From Methylocaldum marinum (GTDB lineage Bacteria; Pseudomonadota; Gammaproteobacteria; Methylococcales; Methylococcaceae), in assembly GCF_003584645.1 (NCBI RefSeq), contig NZ_AP017928.1:1452981-1516980 (forward strand): a stretch of DNA of 64,000 nt. Reading direction: 5' to 3'. This document shows positions 50,683-61,373 of this stretch, one piece after another (position 1 is the first letter of the stretch; every line of letters begins with the position of its first letter). The notes under the pieces were generated by a model. It was not told the origin of the DNA, searched no databases, and saw only the letters and a list, made by a program, of their open reading frames with translations. A program made the translations under genes and the position numbers.

Positions 50683-51627
50683 TTAAGGTCCGGACATTGG
50701 CTTTCCGATCGGCGGCAAGGAGCCGGGGTTCGTCATCGCCTTTTTGTTCAGCGGTTTTTGCAGGGATGCCTCGATCCCTGCGGCATCGGTAATGATTTCT
50801 TCAGCGGCCTGCCGGTTCATGACGATAATGGAAATACGGCGGTTGGTGGCGGCCAAGGGGTCATCCTTCACATAAGGAACGCTCGAAGACAGCCCCACAA
50901 CCCGCATCATCTTTTCTTCCCTGAGGCCACTCTTGACCAGTTCCTTCCGGGCGGAGTTGGCCCGGTCCGCGGAGAGTTCCCAATTCGTATAGCCTTGCCC
51001 GCCGCCGGGGAACGGCCTGGCGTCCGTATGCCCGGCGATGCTGATCTTGTTCGGAAGCTCGTTGATTACCGGCGCAATCTGATGGAGTATTTCCGACGCG
51101 TAGCTTTCCATCCTGGCGCTCGCCGAATTGAACATGGGCCGGCCTTCCGAATCGATGATCTGGATGCGCAGCCCCTCCTGGGTGATATCGATCCGCAGCT
51201 GATTCTTGAATTGCTGCAGCAGCGGGTTGGTTTCGATCATCCGCCCGATCTTTTTCTTCAGCGCCTCCAGCCGTTCCAGCTCCTTTTCCGACTCGAAGGC
51301 TTCTCCGACGATGTCTTCCCTGCCCTGTTCGGTCAGTTTCACCTGTCCTTCGGATTGGGAAATATCCTCGCCTCCCCCGTTGATCACGCTGACCGCGTCG
51401 CCCGTGTTCGCGCCGCCGCGGACCGAAGGTTTCCAGGGATCCTTGAAATACTCGGCGATGCCCTGTCGGACGGCGGGTTCGGTGGTGCCCAAAAGCCACA
51501 TCAATAAAAAAAACGCCATCATCGCCGTGACGAAATCGGCGTAGGCCAGCTTCCAGGCGCCCCCGTGATGACCATGGCCGCTCTTCTTGATTTTCTTGAT
51601 GACGATTGGGTTCAAGTTATCGGGCAT
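50683..51627 (-). CDS. motB: Flagellar motor stator protein MotB
   Basis: The 314-residue protein has the MotB N-terminal helix KLAYADFVTAMMAFFLLMWL with the proton-binding Asp. A plug/linker follows, then an OmpA-type peptidoglycan-binding domain (NKISIAGHTDARPF, NWELSADRANSARKEL). It anchors the stator to the cell wall and couples ion flow to rotation. It follows motA by 4 bases. No other flagellar genes are in the window. Confidence 0.95.
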   Translation of the reverse strand: MPDNLNPIVIKKIKKSGHGHHGGAWKLAYADFVTAMMAFFLLMWLLGTTEPAVRQGIAEYFKDPWKPSVRGGANTGDAVSVINGGGEDISQSEGQVKLTEQGREDIVGEAFESEKELERLEALKKKIGRMIETNPLLQQFKNQLRIDITQEGLRIQIIDSEGRPMFNSASARMESYASEILHQIAPVINELPNKISIAGHTDARPFPGGGQGYTNWELSADRANSARKELVKSGLREEKMMRVVGLSSSVPYVKDDPLAATNRRISIIVMNRQAAEEIITDAAGIEASLQKPLNKKAMTNPGSLPPIGKPMSGP

Positions 51628-51631
51628 GGCG

Positions 51632-52486
51632 CTAACGACTGTCTTTAAGGTGCTTTTCCAATACGGAAAACTCCGGACGTTCCGCCGAAAACATCGATTT
51701 GCGAGCGAACTCCACGGCCGTGGCGGGCGCGTAACCGTTCATGGAAGCGATCAGCCCGGCCTTGATGCTCTGGTAGTATTTGGTCGACTCGGCCAGGCGC
51801 TGCTCAAGAAGCCCGGCAAGCGGGCTGATGAAGCCGTAAGCGACTAAAATACCGAGAAAGGTGCCGACCAGTGCGGCGGCGATGAGCTTGCCGAGCTCCG
51901 CCGGCGGCAGGCCTACCGACTCCATGGTGTGCACCACCCCCATGACCGCGGCAACGATACCGAACGCCGGCATTCCGTCCGCCAGGCGCTGCAGCGCCTG
52001 TATCGGCAAATGGCCTTCCTCGTGGTGGGTTTCGATATCGATATCCATCAGGTTGTCGATCTGATGGACGTCCAGACTACCGCTGGTCATCAGGCGTAAA
52101 TAATCGGTGATGAATTCGACCGCATGACGGTCCGCCAGTACCTTGGGCGCGGATTTGAACACTTCACTTTGATCCGGTATCTCGATATCCACTTCTATGG
52201 ACAACAGGCCGTTCTGACGGACCTTGTTGAAAATCCGATACAAGAGCGTCAAGGTTTCGAGGTAAAACGCCTGGTTGTATTTGGAGCCCTGCAAAGCGCC
52301 GATCAATGCGCCGACGACGGCTTTCAAGACCTTGGGATTGCTCGAAACGATGAATGCGCCGAGTGCGCCGCCGAAGATGATGACGGCTTCGTTCGGTTGG
52401 ATGAGTACGCCGATATGGCCTCCCGCCATCAAAAAACCGCCCAGAATGGCGCCCACGACGATGATATAGCCGATAATGACGAACAT
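51632..52486 (-). CDS. motA: Flagellar motor stator protein MotA
   Basis: The 284-residue protein has four membrane helices. The first is FVIIGYIIVVGAILGGFLMA; the third and fourth are GMPAFGIVAAVMGVVHTME and LVGTFLGILVAYGFISPLAG, carrying the conserved Pro residues. The cytoplasmic loop (IEVDIEIPDQSEVF) interacts with the rotor. It forms the proton-driven stator with MotB and is transcribed first in the two-gene operon. Confidence 0.95.
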   Translation of the reverse strand: MFVIIGYIIVVGAILGGFLMAGGHIGVLIQPNEAVIIFGGALGAFIVSSNPKVLKAVVGALIGALQGSKYNQAFYLETLTLLYRIFNKVRQNGLLSIEVDIEIPDQSEVFKSAPKVLADRHAVEFITDYLRLMTSGSLDVHQIDNLMDIDIETHHEEGHLPIQALQRLADGMPAFGIVAAVMGVVHTMESVGLPPAELGKLIAAALVGTFLGILVAYGFISPLAGLLEQRLAESTKYYQSIKAGLIASMNGYAPATAVEFARKSMFSAERPEFSVLEKHLKDSR

Positions 52487-52703
52487 GAATCAACTCTTTG
52501 GAAATGCCGGACTGAAGGGAGGCATGAAAAACCGGTCGGCGTGTTCGGTAATACAAGCCGAAGAGCACTCGCAAAAAGTCTAGACGAAAATACGAAGGCT
52601 CGACCTAGACCACGGAATAGACTTGAAAACGGGATCGATCGCCCCAAATTCTTTTCGTCGTCTCGATATGATCTACTTAAACCTCCGGAGGAAAGTCACT
52701 GCC

Positions 52704-54599
52704 ATGACCGTAGCAGAAAGCAAGGTAACCATGGGATTCGAAGCTGAGGTTAAACAGCTTCTGCACCTGATGATTCATTCCTTGTACAGCAACAAGGAAA
52801 TCTTCTTGCGCGAACTCATCTCGAACGCATCCGACGCCGCCGACAAGCTCCGTTTCACGGCGCTCGGGAACGATGCGCTGTACGAAGGCGACAGCGAGCT
52901 GAAGATTCGGATCGAATACGACAAGAACGCCCGCACCCTGGCCATTACCGATAACGGCATCGGCATGACGCGGGACGAGGTCCGGGAAAACATCGGAACC
53001 ATCGCCCGCTCCGGCACCCGCCGCTTCTTTGAATCTCTCACGGGCGACGAGGCCAAGGACAGCCAGCTCATCGGCCAGTTCGGCGTGGGTTTTTACTCCG
53101 CATTCATCGTCGCCGACAAGGTTACCCTGGAAACCCGCAAGGCCGGACTGGAGGCTGCCCAAGGCGTGCGCTGGGAATCTTCCGGCGAAGGCGATTACAC
53201 GCTGGAAACCATCGAAAAACCGGAGCATGGAACGAAGATCACGCTGAATTTCCGCGAGGGCGAGGACGAGTTCCTGGACGGCTGGAAACTGCGCTCCATC
53301 ATCCGCAAATTCTCCGATCACATTTCCCTGCCGATCCTGATGAAAAAGGAAGCCTACGGAGAAGAACAGCCGGCGGATGAATGGGAAACCGTCAACAGCG
53401 CTTCCGCCTTATGGGCCAAGAGCAAGGACGATATTTCCGAGGAACAGTACAACGAGTTCTACAAACACGTTTCCCACGACTTTCAGGAACCGCTGGCCCG
53501 TCTCCACAGCCGCGTCGAAGGCAACAACGAATACACCCTCCTCCTCTATATTCCGTCTCACGCGCCGTTCGACATGTGGGACCGCGACGCGAAACACGGC
53601 GTCAAGCTCTACGTGCGCAAGGTATTCATCATGGAAGGATCGGAAAAGCTGATGCCGCGCTATCTGCGCTTCATGCGCGGCGTCATCGACTCCGACTCCC
53701 TGCCCTTGAACGTTTCTAGGGAGATTCTTCAGGAAAACGCCCTGCTCGAGAAAATCCGTTCCGGCGCGGTCAAGAAAGTTCTCGGCCAGCTGGAAGACAT
53801 GGCCAAGAACGAACCGGAAAAATACCAGGCTTTCTGGAAGGAATTCGGCCAGGTCATCAAGGAAGGCCCGATCGAAGACTTCAAGAATCGCGACCGCATC
53901 GCGAAACTGCTGCGGTTTTCCTCCACTCACAACGATTCGGAGGTCCAGAACGTTTCCCTGGAGGACTACATCGGCCGTATGAAGGAAGGCCAGGACAAGA
54001 TTTATTACATTACAGCCGAAAGCTACGCGGCCGCCAAAAACAGCCCGCATCTCGAAATCTTCCGCCGCAAGGGACTGGAAGTCCTGTTGCTGCACGACCG
54101 GGTCGACGACTGGCTGGTCAGCTATCTCACTGATTTCGAAGGGAAGCACCTGGAATCGGTGGCGAAAGGGGATCTCGACCTAGGCGAACTGGCCGACGAA
54201 GAGGACAAGAAGCATACCGAGGAGGCCGGCAAGGCGTTTCAGCCGGTTATCGACAAAATCAAGCAAACCTTGGGCGATAAGATCAGCGATGTAAAAATCA
54301 GCGCGCGCTTGACCGATTCCCCGGCCTGCCTGGTCAGCGAGACTTACGGCATGAGCCGAACCATGGAGCGCATCATGAAATCGGCCGGGCAAAACGTTCC
54401 GAGCAGCAAACCGATTTTCGAGATCAACCCCGATCATCCGCTGGTGAACCGGCTCAAGGACGAGGCAGACGAATCGCGCTTCGCCGATCTGACCCATATC
54501 CTCTACGACCAAGCGATGCTGAGCGAAGGCGGACAACTGGAGGATGCGGCCGCGTTCGTCCGCCGATTGAACGGATTGCTGCAAAACGTCCTGCATTGA
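52704..54599 (+). CDS. htpG: Molecular chaperone HtpG (Hsp90)
   Basis: The 631-residue bacterial Hsp90 has the GHKL ATPase motifs [28 protein letters not shown] and [19 protein letters not shown]. Middle-domain hallmarks include [20 protein letters not shown] and [12 protein letters not shown]. The dimerisation domain ends the protein. ATG 52704, preceded by GGAGG, is preferred over longer in-frame starts. It is an ATP-dependent cytoplasmic chaperone. Confidence 0.97.
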   Translation: MTVAESKVTMGFEAEVKQLLHLMIHSLYSNKEIFLRELISNASDAADKLRFTALGNDALYEGDSELKIRIEYDKNARTLAITDNGIGMTRDEVRENIGTIARSGTRRFFESLTGDEAKDSQLIGQFGVGFYSAFIVADKVTLETRKAGLEAAQGVRWESSGEGDYTLETIEKPEHGTKITLNFREGEDEFLDGWKLRSIIRKFSDHISLPILMKKEAYGEEQPADEWETVNSASALWAKSKDDISEEQYNEFYKHVSHDFQEPLARLHSRVEGNNEYTLLLYIPSHAPFDMWDRDAKHGVKLYVRKVFIMEGSEKLMPRYLRFMRGVIDSDSLPLNVSREILQENALLEKIRSGAVKKVLGQLEDMAKNEPEKYQAFWKEFGQVIKEGPIEDFKNRDRIAKLLRFSSTHNDSEVQNVSLEDYIGRMKEGQDKIYYITAESYAAAKNSPHLEIFRRKGLEVLLLHDRVDDWLVSYLTDFEGKHLESVAKGDLDLGELADEEDKKHTEEAGKAFQPVIDKIKQTLGDKISDVKISARLTDSPACLVSETYGMSRTMERIMKSAGQNVPSSKPIFEINPDHPLVNRLKDEADESRFADLTHILYDQAMLSEGGQLEDAAAFVRRLNGLLQNVLH

Positions 54600-54674
54600 T
54601 CCAGACGGCGTATCGTTTAGGAAAAACCGTCGGGAAGGGATTCCCGATCCGTTAAGCCCATACCCGAAACCATC

Positions 54675-55055
54675 ATGCATAGACTCTTTCTTATCCTCGG
54701 CGCCATCGCCGGATTTCTCGGCGTAGCCATGGACGCGTTCGGCGCGCATGGCTTGCGCGCCGTTCTGGACGAATATCACCTGTCGATTTTTCGAACCGGT
54801 GTGTCCTATCAGATGTGGCACGCCTTCGGGCTAGCCCTGGTCGGCGTGATGCTCAGGCTATTTCCGGACATGAGGCTCCTGATAGGGGCCGGGTGGTTCA
54901 TGTTGGCCGGTATCGTGCTTTTTTCCGGGAGTCTTTATCTCTTGAGCATTACCGGGATGCGAGGGCTCGGCTGGATCACGCCCTTCGGAGGAATGTCATT
55001 CTTGGCCGGCTGGCTTCTGTTCGGTCTCTCGGCTTGGCGGCTGGAACGAAACTGA
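54675..55055 (+). CDS. DUF423 family inner-membrane protein
   Basis: The 126-residue protein has four hydrophobic helices and the DUF423 signature VAMDAFGAHGLRAVLDEYHL followed by GVSYQMWHAFGLALVGVM and ITPFGGMSFLAGWLLF. It is widely conserved and uncharacterised. It lies downstream of htpG on the same strand and converges with the small gene that follows. Confidence 0.88.
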   Translation: MHRLFLILGAIAGFLGVAMDAFGAHGLRAVLDEYHLSIFRTGVSYQMWHAFGLALVGVMLRLFPDMRLLIGAGWFMLAGIVLFSGSLYLLSITGMRGLGWITPFGGMSFLAGWLLFGLSAWRLERN

Positions 55056-55064
55056 TCGAGGCCT

Positions 55065-55253
55065 TCAGATTTCCTCTTCGGCGGATACGGTCGATTTATT
55101 TCTCTCGTCGTACAAGCGGTTGACCAGATCGCGGAACCACGAGGGCCGCTTGATGATCACGTACAATCCGATCGCCCCGACCACCGGTACCGGAAAAATA
55201 TCCACTATCATCAAGCCGATCAGCGTGATCAAGCATTTCGCTCTTGTGCTCAT
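55065..55253 (-). CDS. Small membrane protein
   Basis: From the ATG at 55253 the frame encodes 62 residues with one or two hydrophobic segments (CLITLIGLMIVDIFPVPVVG, AIGLYVIIKRPSWFRDLVNR) and a charged C-terminus. The family is not recognised. An upstream in-frame ATG at 55286 would give 73 residues. The gene lies just downstream of the DUF2288 gene on the same strand. Confidence 0.5.
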   Translation of the reverse strand: MSTRAKCLITLIGLMIVDIFPVPVVGAIGLYVIIKRPSWFRDLVNRLYDERNKSTVSAEEEI

Positions 55254-55298
55254 AAATTCAGATCCGGAAGCCTCGGAAGACCCCAAACCGAGTGCCGG

Positions 55299-55607
55299 CT
55301 AGTGCACCCGCAGCGGCCGGCTTTCCTGCACCAATACCCAGGGTGCGACGACCACGGCCCACAAGGTACATTCGGAATCCGACCAGTGCCGGGCGTGGTC
55401 ATCGTTGGCCCGAACGACCTGTCCCCCGCGTATCCATTCCTGCACAACGGCTCTATCGTCTTCGGCTATCCTCGCGGCGGCCTCGACAAGGTCCAATTCC
55501 GGCCCAACGACAATCAAGACGCCCCTGGCGAAGTGGCGCTGCAGCTCCGGCCATGCGATCCGGCCTGTTTCCGCCGCAAGTTTCCGGCGCAATTCTTCAT
55601 CATACAT
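55299..55607 (-). CDS. DUF2288 protein
   Basis: The 102-residue protein has the DUF2288 pattern IAWPELQRHFARGVLIVV, LDLVEAAARIAEDD and the C-terminal TLWAVVVAPWVLVQESRPL. It is small, soluble, uncharacterised and conserved among gammaproteobacteria. It is followed on the minus strand by the small membrane gene. Confidence 0.88.
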   Translation of the reverse strand: MYDEELRRKLAAETGRIAWPELQRHFARGVLIVVGPELDLVEAAARIAEDDRAVVQEWIRGGQVVRANDDHARHWSDSECTLWAVVVAPWVLVQESRPLRVH

Positions 55608-55768
55608 GGCTTTCGGACGATTCCAGATTAATTGGGCTGGGAGTTGCGCATATTACCGGATTTATCCGCCCTGAGCACAGGAAACGCCGTTCAAGCGGCC
55701 GAACGTGGACGAGTTGGAGAAAGAGAGTTGCGTGGGTATCGGCTTGAATGTGATGTACATACAAAAAA

Positions 55769-55808
55769 AGAAGGCAGAAACGAGATTGGGGGGGTATTTC
55801 TGCCTTCT
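55769..55808 (-). terminator. Rho-independent terminator for the DUF2934 gene
   Basis: The arms agaaggcagaaa and tttctgccttct form a perfect 12-bp stem. On the minus strand it is followed by a run of seven T. It lies about 35 bases beyond the DUF2934 stop, in the correct orientation. Confidence 0.85.
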
Positions 55809-55840
55809 GGGGAAGCCGAATCGTGGTTCGAAAAATCCGC

Positions 55841-56056
55841 TTAGTCGAAAGAGCCCGATCTGATTTCCTTTTCGGCCTCTAGCCAGTCTTCAATTTCATA
55901 CCCAGGCGCAAAGCCCCGCCTTTCGGCTCGATAATACGCGGCCTCGGCAATCTTCTGGTTGATCGTATCTTCAGTGAATGGAGCGGAACTGCGAGGAGAA
56001 TCCTGTGTCGATTCTTCCGAAATATCTTCTACGGCTTTCAGCGCTTTCCTAGCCAT
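55841..56056 (-). CDS. DUF2934 small protein
   Basis: The 71-residue protein has the DUF2934 motif IAEAAYYRAERRGFAPGYEI followed by EDWLEAEKEI, preceded by a Ser/Asp-rich N-terminus. A strong AAGGAGG ribosome binding site is present upstream. Function is unknown; such genes are often stress-related or plasmid/chromosome-associated. It is a single gene with its own terminator. Confidence 0.85.
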   Translation of the reverse strand: MARKALKAVEDISEESTQDSPRSSAPFTEDTINQKIAEAAYYRAERRGFAPGYEIEDWLEAEKEIRSGSFD

Positions 56057-56556
56057 ACCGAGGGAACCTCCTTAAATTTCCGTTTGTAATTTCTTCTTCC
56101 TTACAGACCGGCAAAAAAACAAGAACGTCCTTGTTCCGACTTGCATCCCGGTTGGACTCTTGGCCGTCCGGTGAAGGACGGAGAGCGTCTCAAATCCATT
56201 ACGACCATCCTGGTCGGATCAAGAAAATCCCGATCTCCCGCGGAACATCCCGGTTCCGTCAAGAACCTCCTGTCCTTCGGCAAAGTCCTCATGTTCTCAG
56301 CCGTTCACGAGTCCCTTGCGGAACGTTCCGGTTCCGAACTCGACGTCATGTTTCAGCGGTTCTGCCAGCCTATGGCCGTCATTCGAGTGGTTGTATTTAA
56401 CCGCCTCGGTTTTACACGGAGAATACGTAAGAGTCCGTATGCGGCCACTGCACGGTCTCGCGGCATTGATACCGGATTCCTGCAAATTCGGGGGCGGAAT
56501 GAGCCATCCCCAAAGCCGCCTGGGAAATAGGCTAATCCTCCCATGTGACGATTTCG
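56057..56556. other. Intergenic region without supported gene
   Basis: Short frames exist on both strands, but none has recognisable features. Loose repeats of the type (t/a)cccggttccgtcaagaacctcc occur around 56150-56340. They might be decayed coding or regulatory DNA. Confidence 0.45.
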
Positions 56557-57717
56557 TTACTTCTGCGTCGAGAAACGCAACTTTTCAAGGTCCCAAACCT
56601 TGGTGGCATCCCAGCCATTGGTGATCACCCTGCCCTGCTTCGAGCACGCGATCTGCACGATGGGACCATCGTGCGCGAGAATGCTCCCCAGCTTTTGGTC
56701 GTCCGCCAAATTCCAAAGGTAAAGATTGCCGTTGTTCGTACCCACCGCGATCCAGCCTTTGCGTTCGTCGCGGCAAAATCCGGTGATGTCGCCGTCATGG
56801 TCGGGCAATGTCGCGACCGGCGTACCCAATCGCGTATCCCAGAGTTCGAGAATAGGTCCTTCGCGGAACCCCACCAACAGACCATCCTGGCTTAAGCCTA
56901 AAAGAGCTCGCTCGGTATTGAGTTGCGATTGTTTGACGATCTCCATGGATGCCGCATCCCAAAACCAGACGTCCCTGCCAGAGGCGGTGACCAGCAAGGC
57001 CTTGCCGTCGTCCCTGCGAACGAATGCCAGAGAGTTCGCTCCTTCATGCGTCGCCCGCAGGATTTTTCCGGTGGAAGGCTCCCAGATTCCGGTTGGCCCA
57101 TGGGTGATCCATCCAACGGATCCGCCTGCCGGCGAAAAGGCGACCGCCTTCACGTCGTACCACTCGACCGCATGCTCGGAGAGAACTTCGCCGGTCTTGG
57201 AATCCAATAGCACCAGATATCCGCTCTCGGCATCGGACATACCGGCGGCGATCGCGCGGGCGTCCGGTGAATAGGCCACGGCTTCGAAAGACCGCCTGCC
57301 CATGGCTTGAAAGTCGCCTTTGGCGCGAACCACCCGCTGCCCGGTGGTCGAATTCCAAAAATAGAGCTGGGTGCCGACCACGCTCAGGATCTCTCGCCCG
57401 TCAGGGGAAAAGACCGGAGAGGCGATTCCGGCGCGTACCGGCAAATGCCTCCGTTCCAGCCGGGCCACCAGCCCGTGCTCGCGCTGAAGCCGGTCCAGGG
57501 CCTTTTCGGCGTCTTCTTCATGCGGACAAGACTGGCAGTCGCGCAAATAGTTCAAATACCCTTCGATGCTATCTTGCGCCTTGGCCTGCTTCCAGGCGTC
57601 TTCACCCCCCCCCTCTTCGCCCTGGCAACGGAACAGGCCGACCAGCACCAGCAGACCGAAACCGAACGCGAACAACCCGATCAGCAATTTTTGGATGAAG
57701 GATAAAAGTGCATTCAT
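56557..57717 (-). CDS. Membrane-anchored WD40-like beta-propeller protein
   Basis: The 386-residue protein has an N-terminal transmembrane anchor (LLIGLFAFGFGLLVLVGLF) and a short helical linker with Cys residues (YLRDCQSCPHEEDAEKALD). WD40-like blades follow (SPVFSPDGREILSVVGTQLY, AVAFSPAGGSVGWITHGPTG, GWIAVGTNNGNLYLWNLADD). It probably faces the periplasm and serves as a protein-binding platform. The partner is unknown. Confidence 0.8.
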   Translation of the reverse strand: MNALLSFIQKLLIGLFAFGFGLLVLVGLFRCQGEEGGGEDAWKQAKAQDSIEGYLNYLRDCQSCPHEEDAEKALDRLQREHGLVARLERRHLPVRAGIASPVFSPDGREILSVVGTQLYFWNSTTGQRVVRAKGDFQAMGRRSFEAVAYSPDARAIAAGMSDAESGYLVLLDSKTGEVLSEHAVEWYDVKAVAFSPAGGSVGWITHGPTGIWEPSTGKILRATHEGANSLAFVRRDDGKALLVTASGRDVWFWDAASMEIVKQSQLNTERALLGLSQDGLLVGFREGPILELWDTRLGTPVATLPDHDGDITGFCRDERKGWIAVGTNNGNLYLWNLADDQKLGSILAHDGPIVQIACSKQGRVITNGWDATKVWDLEKLRFSTQK

Positions 57718-57923
57718 AATGTGGCGCACGACTCCCAAACGTTTCGATGCAAAAACGAGATTACTGGTTCATTCCTGAAATGTCCCTAGCATGACTAGGG
57801 TTCATACCGGGGAATGCTAGCGAACCGCGAGCGCAGCCTGCAAGTTCGGCCGGTTCGCATACCCCGAACGGCACGCCGGCAAATGTCCGGTCTCGTCGAA
57901 GATTCCGAAGTCCACGGCTTTCG

Positions 57924-60900
57924 CTATCTTTCCCATTCAAAAAGAACGTCCGCACCGCTCTCCTCGCCGGTCTCCGATTGGAGCCGCCAATGCTTATTCA
58001 GCTTATAACGCAATCTGACGGTATTGCTCGACTGGAACAAGCCGAGACCGTATTGCAGATATAGCCGCGGCGTCAGATATTTTCCCAGAAACAGCGACGT
58101 ACTTTCAGTCCCTCTAGGCGCTCCAATGCCTATTTCGTCCAAAATGCCGCCCAATCCGAAGCGGCTGGTGATTTCGCGCGCAAGCAAGCTGCCCGCCGCT
58201 CCGCCGAGTGCGGACGCGGCATCCCTCAGTTTGTCGCCATCCTCGCTCGGCGTAAAGTCCAGAGGTTTCCCGGCAACCAGGTATGCGAGAACGTCGGCGT
58301 CCGGTAACGGCGGTGTCGAGTAGAGCGTGACGTTCGGCGTCTTGAGAGAGCCCAGCACCCGAACACCGGCCACCACGTCGTCCAGCTTGCGTGTAACGAG
58401 AACATCCAGTCCGGGGTTGTCCACCGGCGAATTCGTGAAAAGCAGGCGGCCCTCATCTATGGTCAAGTCAGTTCCGTAGAAAGAATAGATGCCATCGTGA
58501 ACGACGATTTGCCCGGTTCCGCGAGCCTCCTCGCCCGGCTCCTGGACGATGCTCACCTTGCCGTCGACTCTGCCGCGAAAGCCCGCGGCTTTGACTTGAA
58601 TCTTGTCGCCCAGGCGGATTTCCACGTCGCCATGGACTTTGAAGCCGGTTTCGCCTTCGCCCGCCTGGCCGTCCATCAGCACCACGTCCTCGGACGGGGT
58701 AACGGCCTGCTCTTTCTCGGGAACGTTGATCTGAGCTTCGGGGACATCCACTCTTCCCCGCACGTCGATCCGCTCCCGTTCGGCCGTGATATCGAGATTC
58801 GGCGATAACAGAACCTTGGCTTCCGGCGTATCGACGCCGAGAAACCGCGTTCCTTCCAGATTCAGAGTCAGCGGCCAGCCCGCCCCGGCGTCGAGTCGCC
58901 ACAGCCCGCTCAGCCGTACGCTGCCTCCTCCGGACTGCGCGCTCCCTTCGAGCCGAATCTGCTGTTCATCCAGAGAACTCGCCTGCAGCGTCAGGGGTGC
59001 GACTTCTATGCCCAGCTGCGGCACGCGAAACCCTGCATCGGGTACGCTCGCCCTGAGATTCAGCCGGGGCGCTCCGGCTGTGCCGTCTATCCCGACTTCG
59101 GCCGTGAGCGAGCCTTTCAAGCCTTCGATCTCCTCGAGCCAGGGCTCGAACACCGCCAGCGTTTCCAGATTCGCGGTCAGCTGCCCCGATACCGGCAGAT
59201 CTTCGAACCCGGCCAGGCGGAAAGGCCCCCGGCTTTCAAAGTTGCCTTGAATCTCCGCGAGGCCGGTCTGGCGTATTCTGAGCCGCATGGCCAGCGTTCC
59301 GCCGGCAAGATCGGCATATACCGAGGCCGTCTCCGGTTTGATTCGAACATTCTTCGAGGGCTCGACCCGGATGTCGAACGCGATACCTTCCGCGTCGAGT
59401 TCCAGTAGGCCTTTTTCGATCAGCTGGTTTCTGCCGCGGAAAGCGGCGCTTCCGTTCAGCACGCCCGAGATCGGCACAGCCTTCGGCGCTTCCGTCTCCA
59501 GGATGCTCAACGGGAAACCGGACACCCGGGTCGAAATCCACCATTCGCCCGCTTTCCGGGTGTTGCCTTGCAGGCACCAGAGGGCGTCGCGGTTGATCAA
59601 ACAGAGTTCCTCGATCCCGCTTTCCGCACCTGCGAGTTTCAGGCCGGCGGGGTCACGCAGCATCCAGGTACCCGTCCGGGGTTCCTTGAGCTCGAACCGG
59701 GTCAGCAGGCCGCTCCAGGCATTTTCGCGAATCCCGCCTTCGGCTTCGAAAGCCAGTGCATGGGGCGGACTTTCGATTCGTCCGGTCAATCCGTGTCTTT
59801 CCCGGCTGCCGCGACCGGAAAGACCGATGTCCGCGGTGTAAGCGTCGACGCGGACCCCATTTCCGCGAAGATCGAAAATCAGCGGCGCCTTCGGCTCGGA
59901 ACCCGCTTTGAGCGTCAGGCTGAGTTCCCGCGCGCCGTAGTTGCGGAATTTTATACCGGAGGCATTCAATTCCGCTTCGACGGCAGGCGCCGATGAAGTT
60001 CCTTCCAGCCGCCCCTTACTCCTCACCCAGCCTTCGGCTCCCGGCAGCCAGACGCCCAAATCGCCGGATTCAAGCGTCCAGCGGAGATTGGATCGGGCTC
60101 CCCAAGCACCGTCTATCGCCGCGACCGTGGACGCGCTGTTCACCCGGACGTTCCGGAAAACCACACCATCCGCCGGAAAGCCGATATTTCCGCCCGCCTC
60201 GACCCGCTGATCCTTTATCCGCCCGCCAAGTTCGACCCGGACGTCATCCCGGGTACCACTCGCCGCCAGGCGCCCTTCCGGGCTGCGCCATTCGGCATCC
60301 GGCCGCGGCGGCCAGAGCAGATTCTTCCATCGGGCATCCAGAGCGAATTCCGGCGTTCCCAAAACGTTCCGGACCTGTCCGGACGCGACGGCTTCCGTTC
60401 CGGTCTCGGGAAGCGCCAGCGCGAAGGTTTTCAGCTCCAACTCGCCGGGGGCCCGGTAATTCAGGTCCAAGCGTCCCTCCGCGCGGCCCACGTCCGGCAG
60501 ACGCAGGGCAAAATCACCCGCTACTTTTGCTTCGCGGCGGCTGCCCTCGCCCTTTAAGCGCGCGGAAAACGGCCACGCCTCCCAGCCCGGATCAATCCGG
60601 TCCAGGGGAAATTCAGGCAGGTCGACCTCGGCGCTCCAGGCAACGGCATCTGCTCCGATAGCCACATCCGCCGTTACGCTCATCGGGGTCGGAGCGCTGA
60701 TCCGTTGCACAATCGCAATCCGATCCAGGTCGCCCGTTATCGTTCCGGCGGCTTCGATTTCAGGCCGGTTCGGCAGCGTCAATGTCCATGCCGTGTCGAG
60801 TTCAATCGGCGGCTGTTCGGCGGAAGCCAGGGTTCCGCTGATCGTTGCCTCGGCCTCCGGTGTTTTTGCGCTGAGCCTTTCAACCGCAATTCGACCATCC

Positions 60901-61373
60901 CGGAGATTCAAGGCCGCTTCGATCCGCTCGAAACGGATCGGTTCCGCCGTTTCCGAAGACTGCCAGTTGGCGTCCAGGACCTCTATTTCGTTGATCGCCA
61001 CCTCGAACGGCAAGCGCAGATCGGGCCATTTTACAGATTCGGACGTTTTGACCGTCGCTTCCGACTGCAGGATACGAACGCCTTCAAAATGCACCACGTC
61101 GACTTGCAAGACTCCCGTCGGCAAGGCCTTCGGCTGCCATTCGACCTTGATTTCTTGGAGCTCGACGCGCAGATCCTCCGCCCGATAATCCAGCTTCTGC
61201 AGAGAAAAGCCGTGCAACACCGATCCCGCCGCGCGGCCGACTTTCAGCTGATCGAAGCTGCGCTCGGCTACGCGAACCAGCCAGTTCAGGCCGACCTCGG
61301 TCGCGAGCAGCAGATAGCCGAATACGGCCAGGATCAGAAACACCGTCAAGAGCGCTGCCGTCAAGCGTTTCAT
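57924..61373 (-). CDS. tamB: Translocation and assembly module TamB
   Basis: The 1149-residue protein has an N-terminal membrane anchor (LTAALLTVFLILAVFGYLLL) and a long beta-rich periplasmic body typical of AsmA-like bridge proteins. The conserved C-terminal TamB (DUF490) domain includes GTGQIVVHDGIYSFYGTDLT, LDVLVTRKLDDVVAGVRVLG and LAYLVAGKPLDF-like sequence. TamB works with TamA in outer-membrane assembly and may carry phospholipids across the periplasm. Its start overlaps the tamA stop by 4 bases, so the two are co-expressed. Confidence 0.93.
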   Translation of the reverse strand: MKRLTAALLTVFLILAVFGYLLLATEVGLNWLVRVAERSFDQLKVGRAAGSVLHGFSLQKLDYRAEDLRVELQEIKVEWQPKALPTGVLQVDVVHFEGVRILQSEATVKTSESVKWPDLRLPFEVAINEIEVLDANWQSSETAEPIRFERIEAALNLRDGRIAVERLSAKTPEAEATISGTLASAEQPPIELDTAWTLTLPNRPEIEAAGTITGDLDRIAIVQRISAPTPMSVTADVAIGADAVAWSAEVDLPEFPLDRIDPGWEAWPFSARLKGEGSRREAKVAGDFALRLPDVGRAEGRLDLNYRAPGELELKTFALALPETGTEAVASGQVRNVLGTPEFALDARWKNLLWPPRPDAEWRSPEGRLAASGTRDDVRVELGGRIKDQRVEAGGNIGFPADGVVFRNVRVNSASTVAAIDGAWGARSNLRWTLESGDLGVWLPGAEGWVRSKGRLEGTSSAPAVEAELNASGIKFRNYGARELSLTLKAGSEPKAPLIFDLRGNGVRVDAYTADIGLSGRGSRERHGLTGRIESPPHALAFEAEGGIRENAWSGLLTRFELKEPRTGTWMLRDPAGLKLAGAESGIEELCLINRDALWCLQGNTRKAGEWWISTRVSGFPLSILETEAPKAVPISGVLNGSAAFRGRNQLIEKGLLELDAEGIAFDIRVEPSKNVRIKPETASVYADLAGGTLAMRLRIRQTGLAEIQGNFESRGPFRLAGFEDLPVSGQLTANLETLAVFEPWLEEIEGLKGSLTAEVGIDGTAGAPRLNLRASVPDAGFRVPQLGIEVAPLTLQASSLDEQQIRLEGSAQSGGGSVRLSGLWRLDAGAGWPLTLNLEGTRFLGVDTPEAKVLLSPNLDITAERERIDVRGRVDVPEAQINVPEKEQAVTPSEDVVLMDGQAGEGETGFKVHGDVEIRLGDKIQVKAAGFRGRVDGKVSIVQEPGEEARGTGQIVVHDGIYSFYGTDLTIDEGRLLFTNSPVDNPGLDVLVTRKLDDVVAGVRVLGSLKTPNVTLYSTPPLPDADVLAYLVAGKPLDFTPSEDGDKLRDAASALGGAAGSLLAREITSRFGLGGILDEIGIGAPRGTESTSLFLGKYLTPRLYLQYGLGLFQSSNTVRLRYKLNKHWRLQSETGEESGADVLFEWER

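Noticed and set aside
56101-56544. Several short frames between the DUF2934 and WD40 genes
   Set aside because: They overlap on both strands, and none has a ribosome binding site or family signature.
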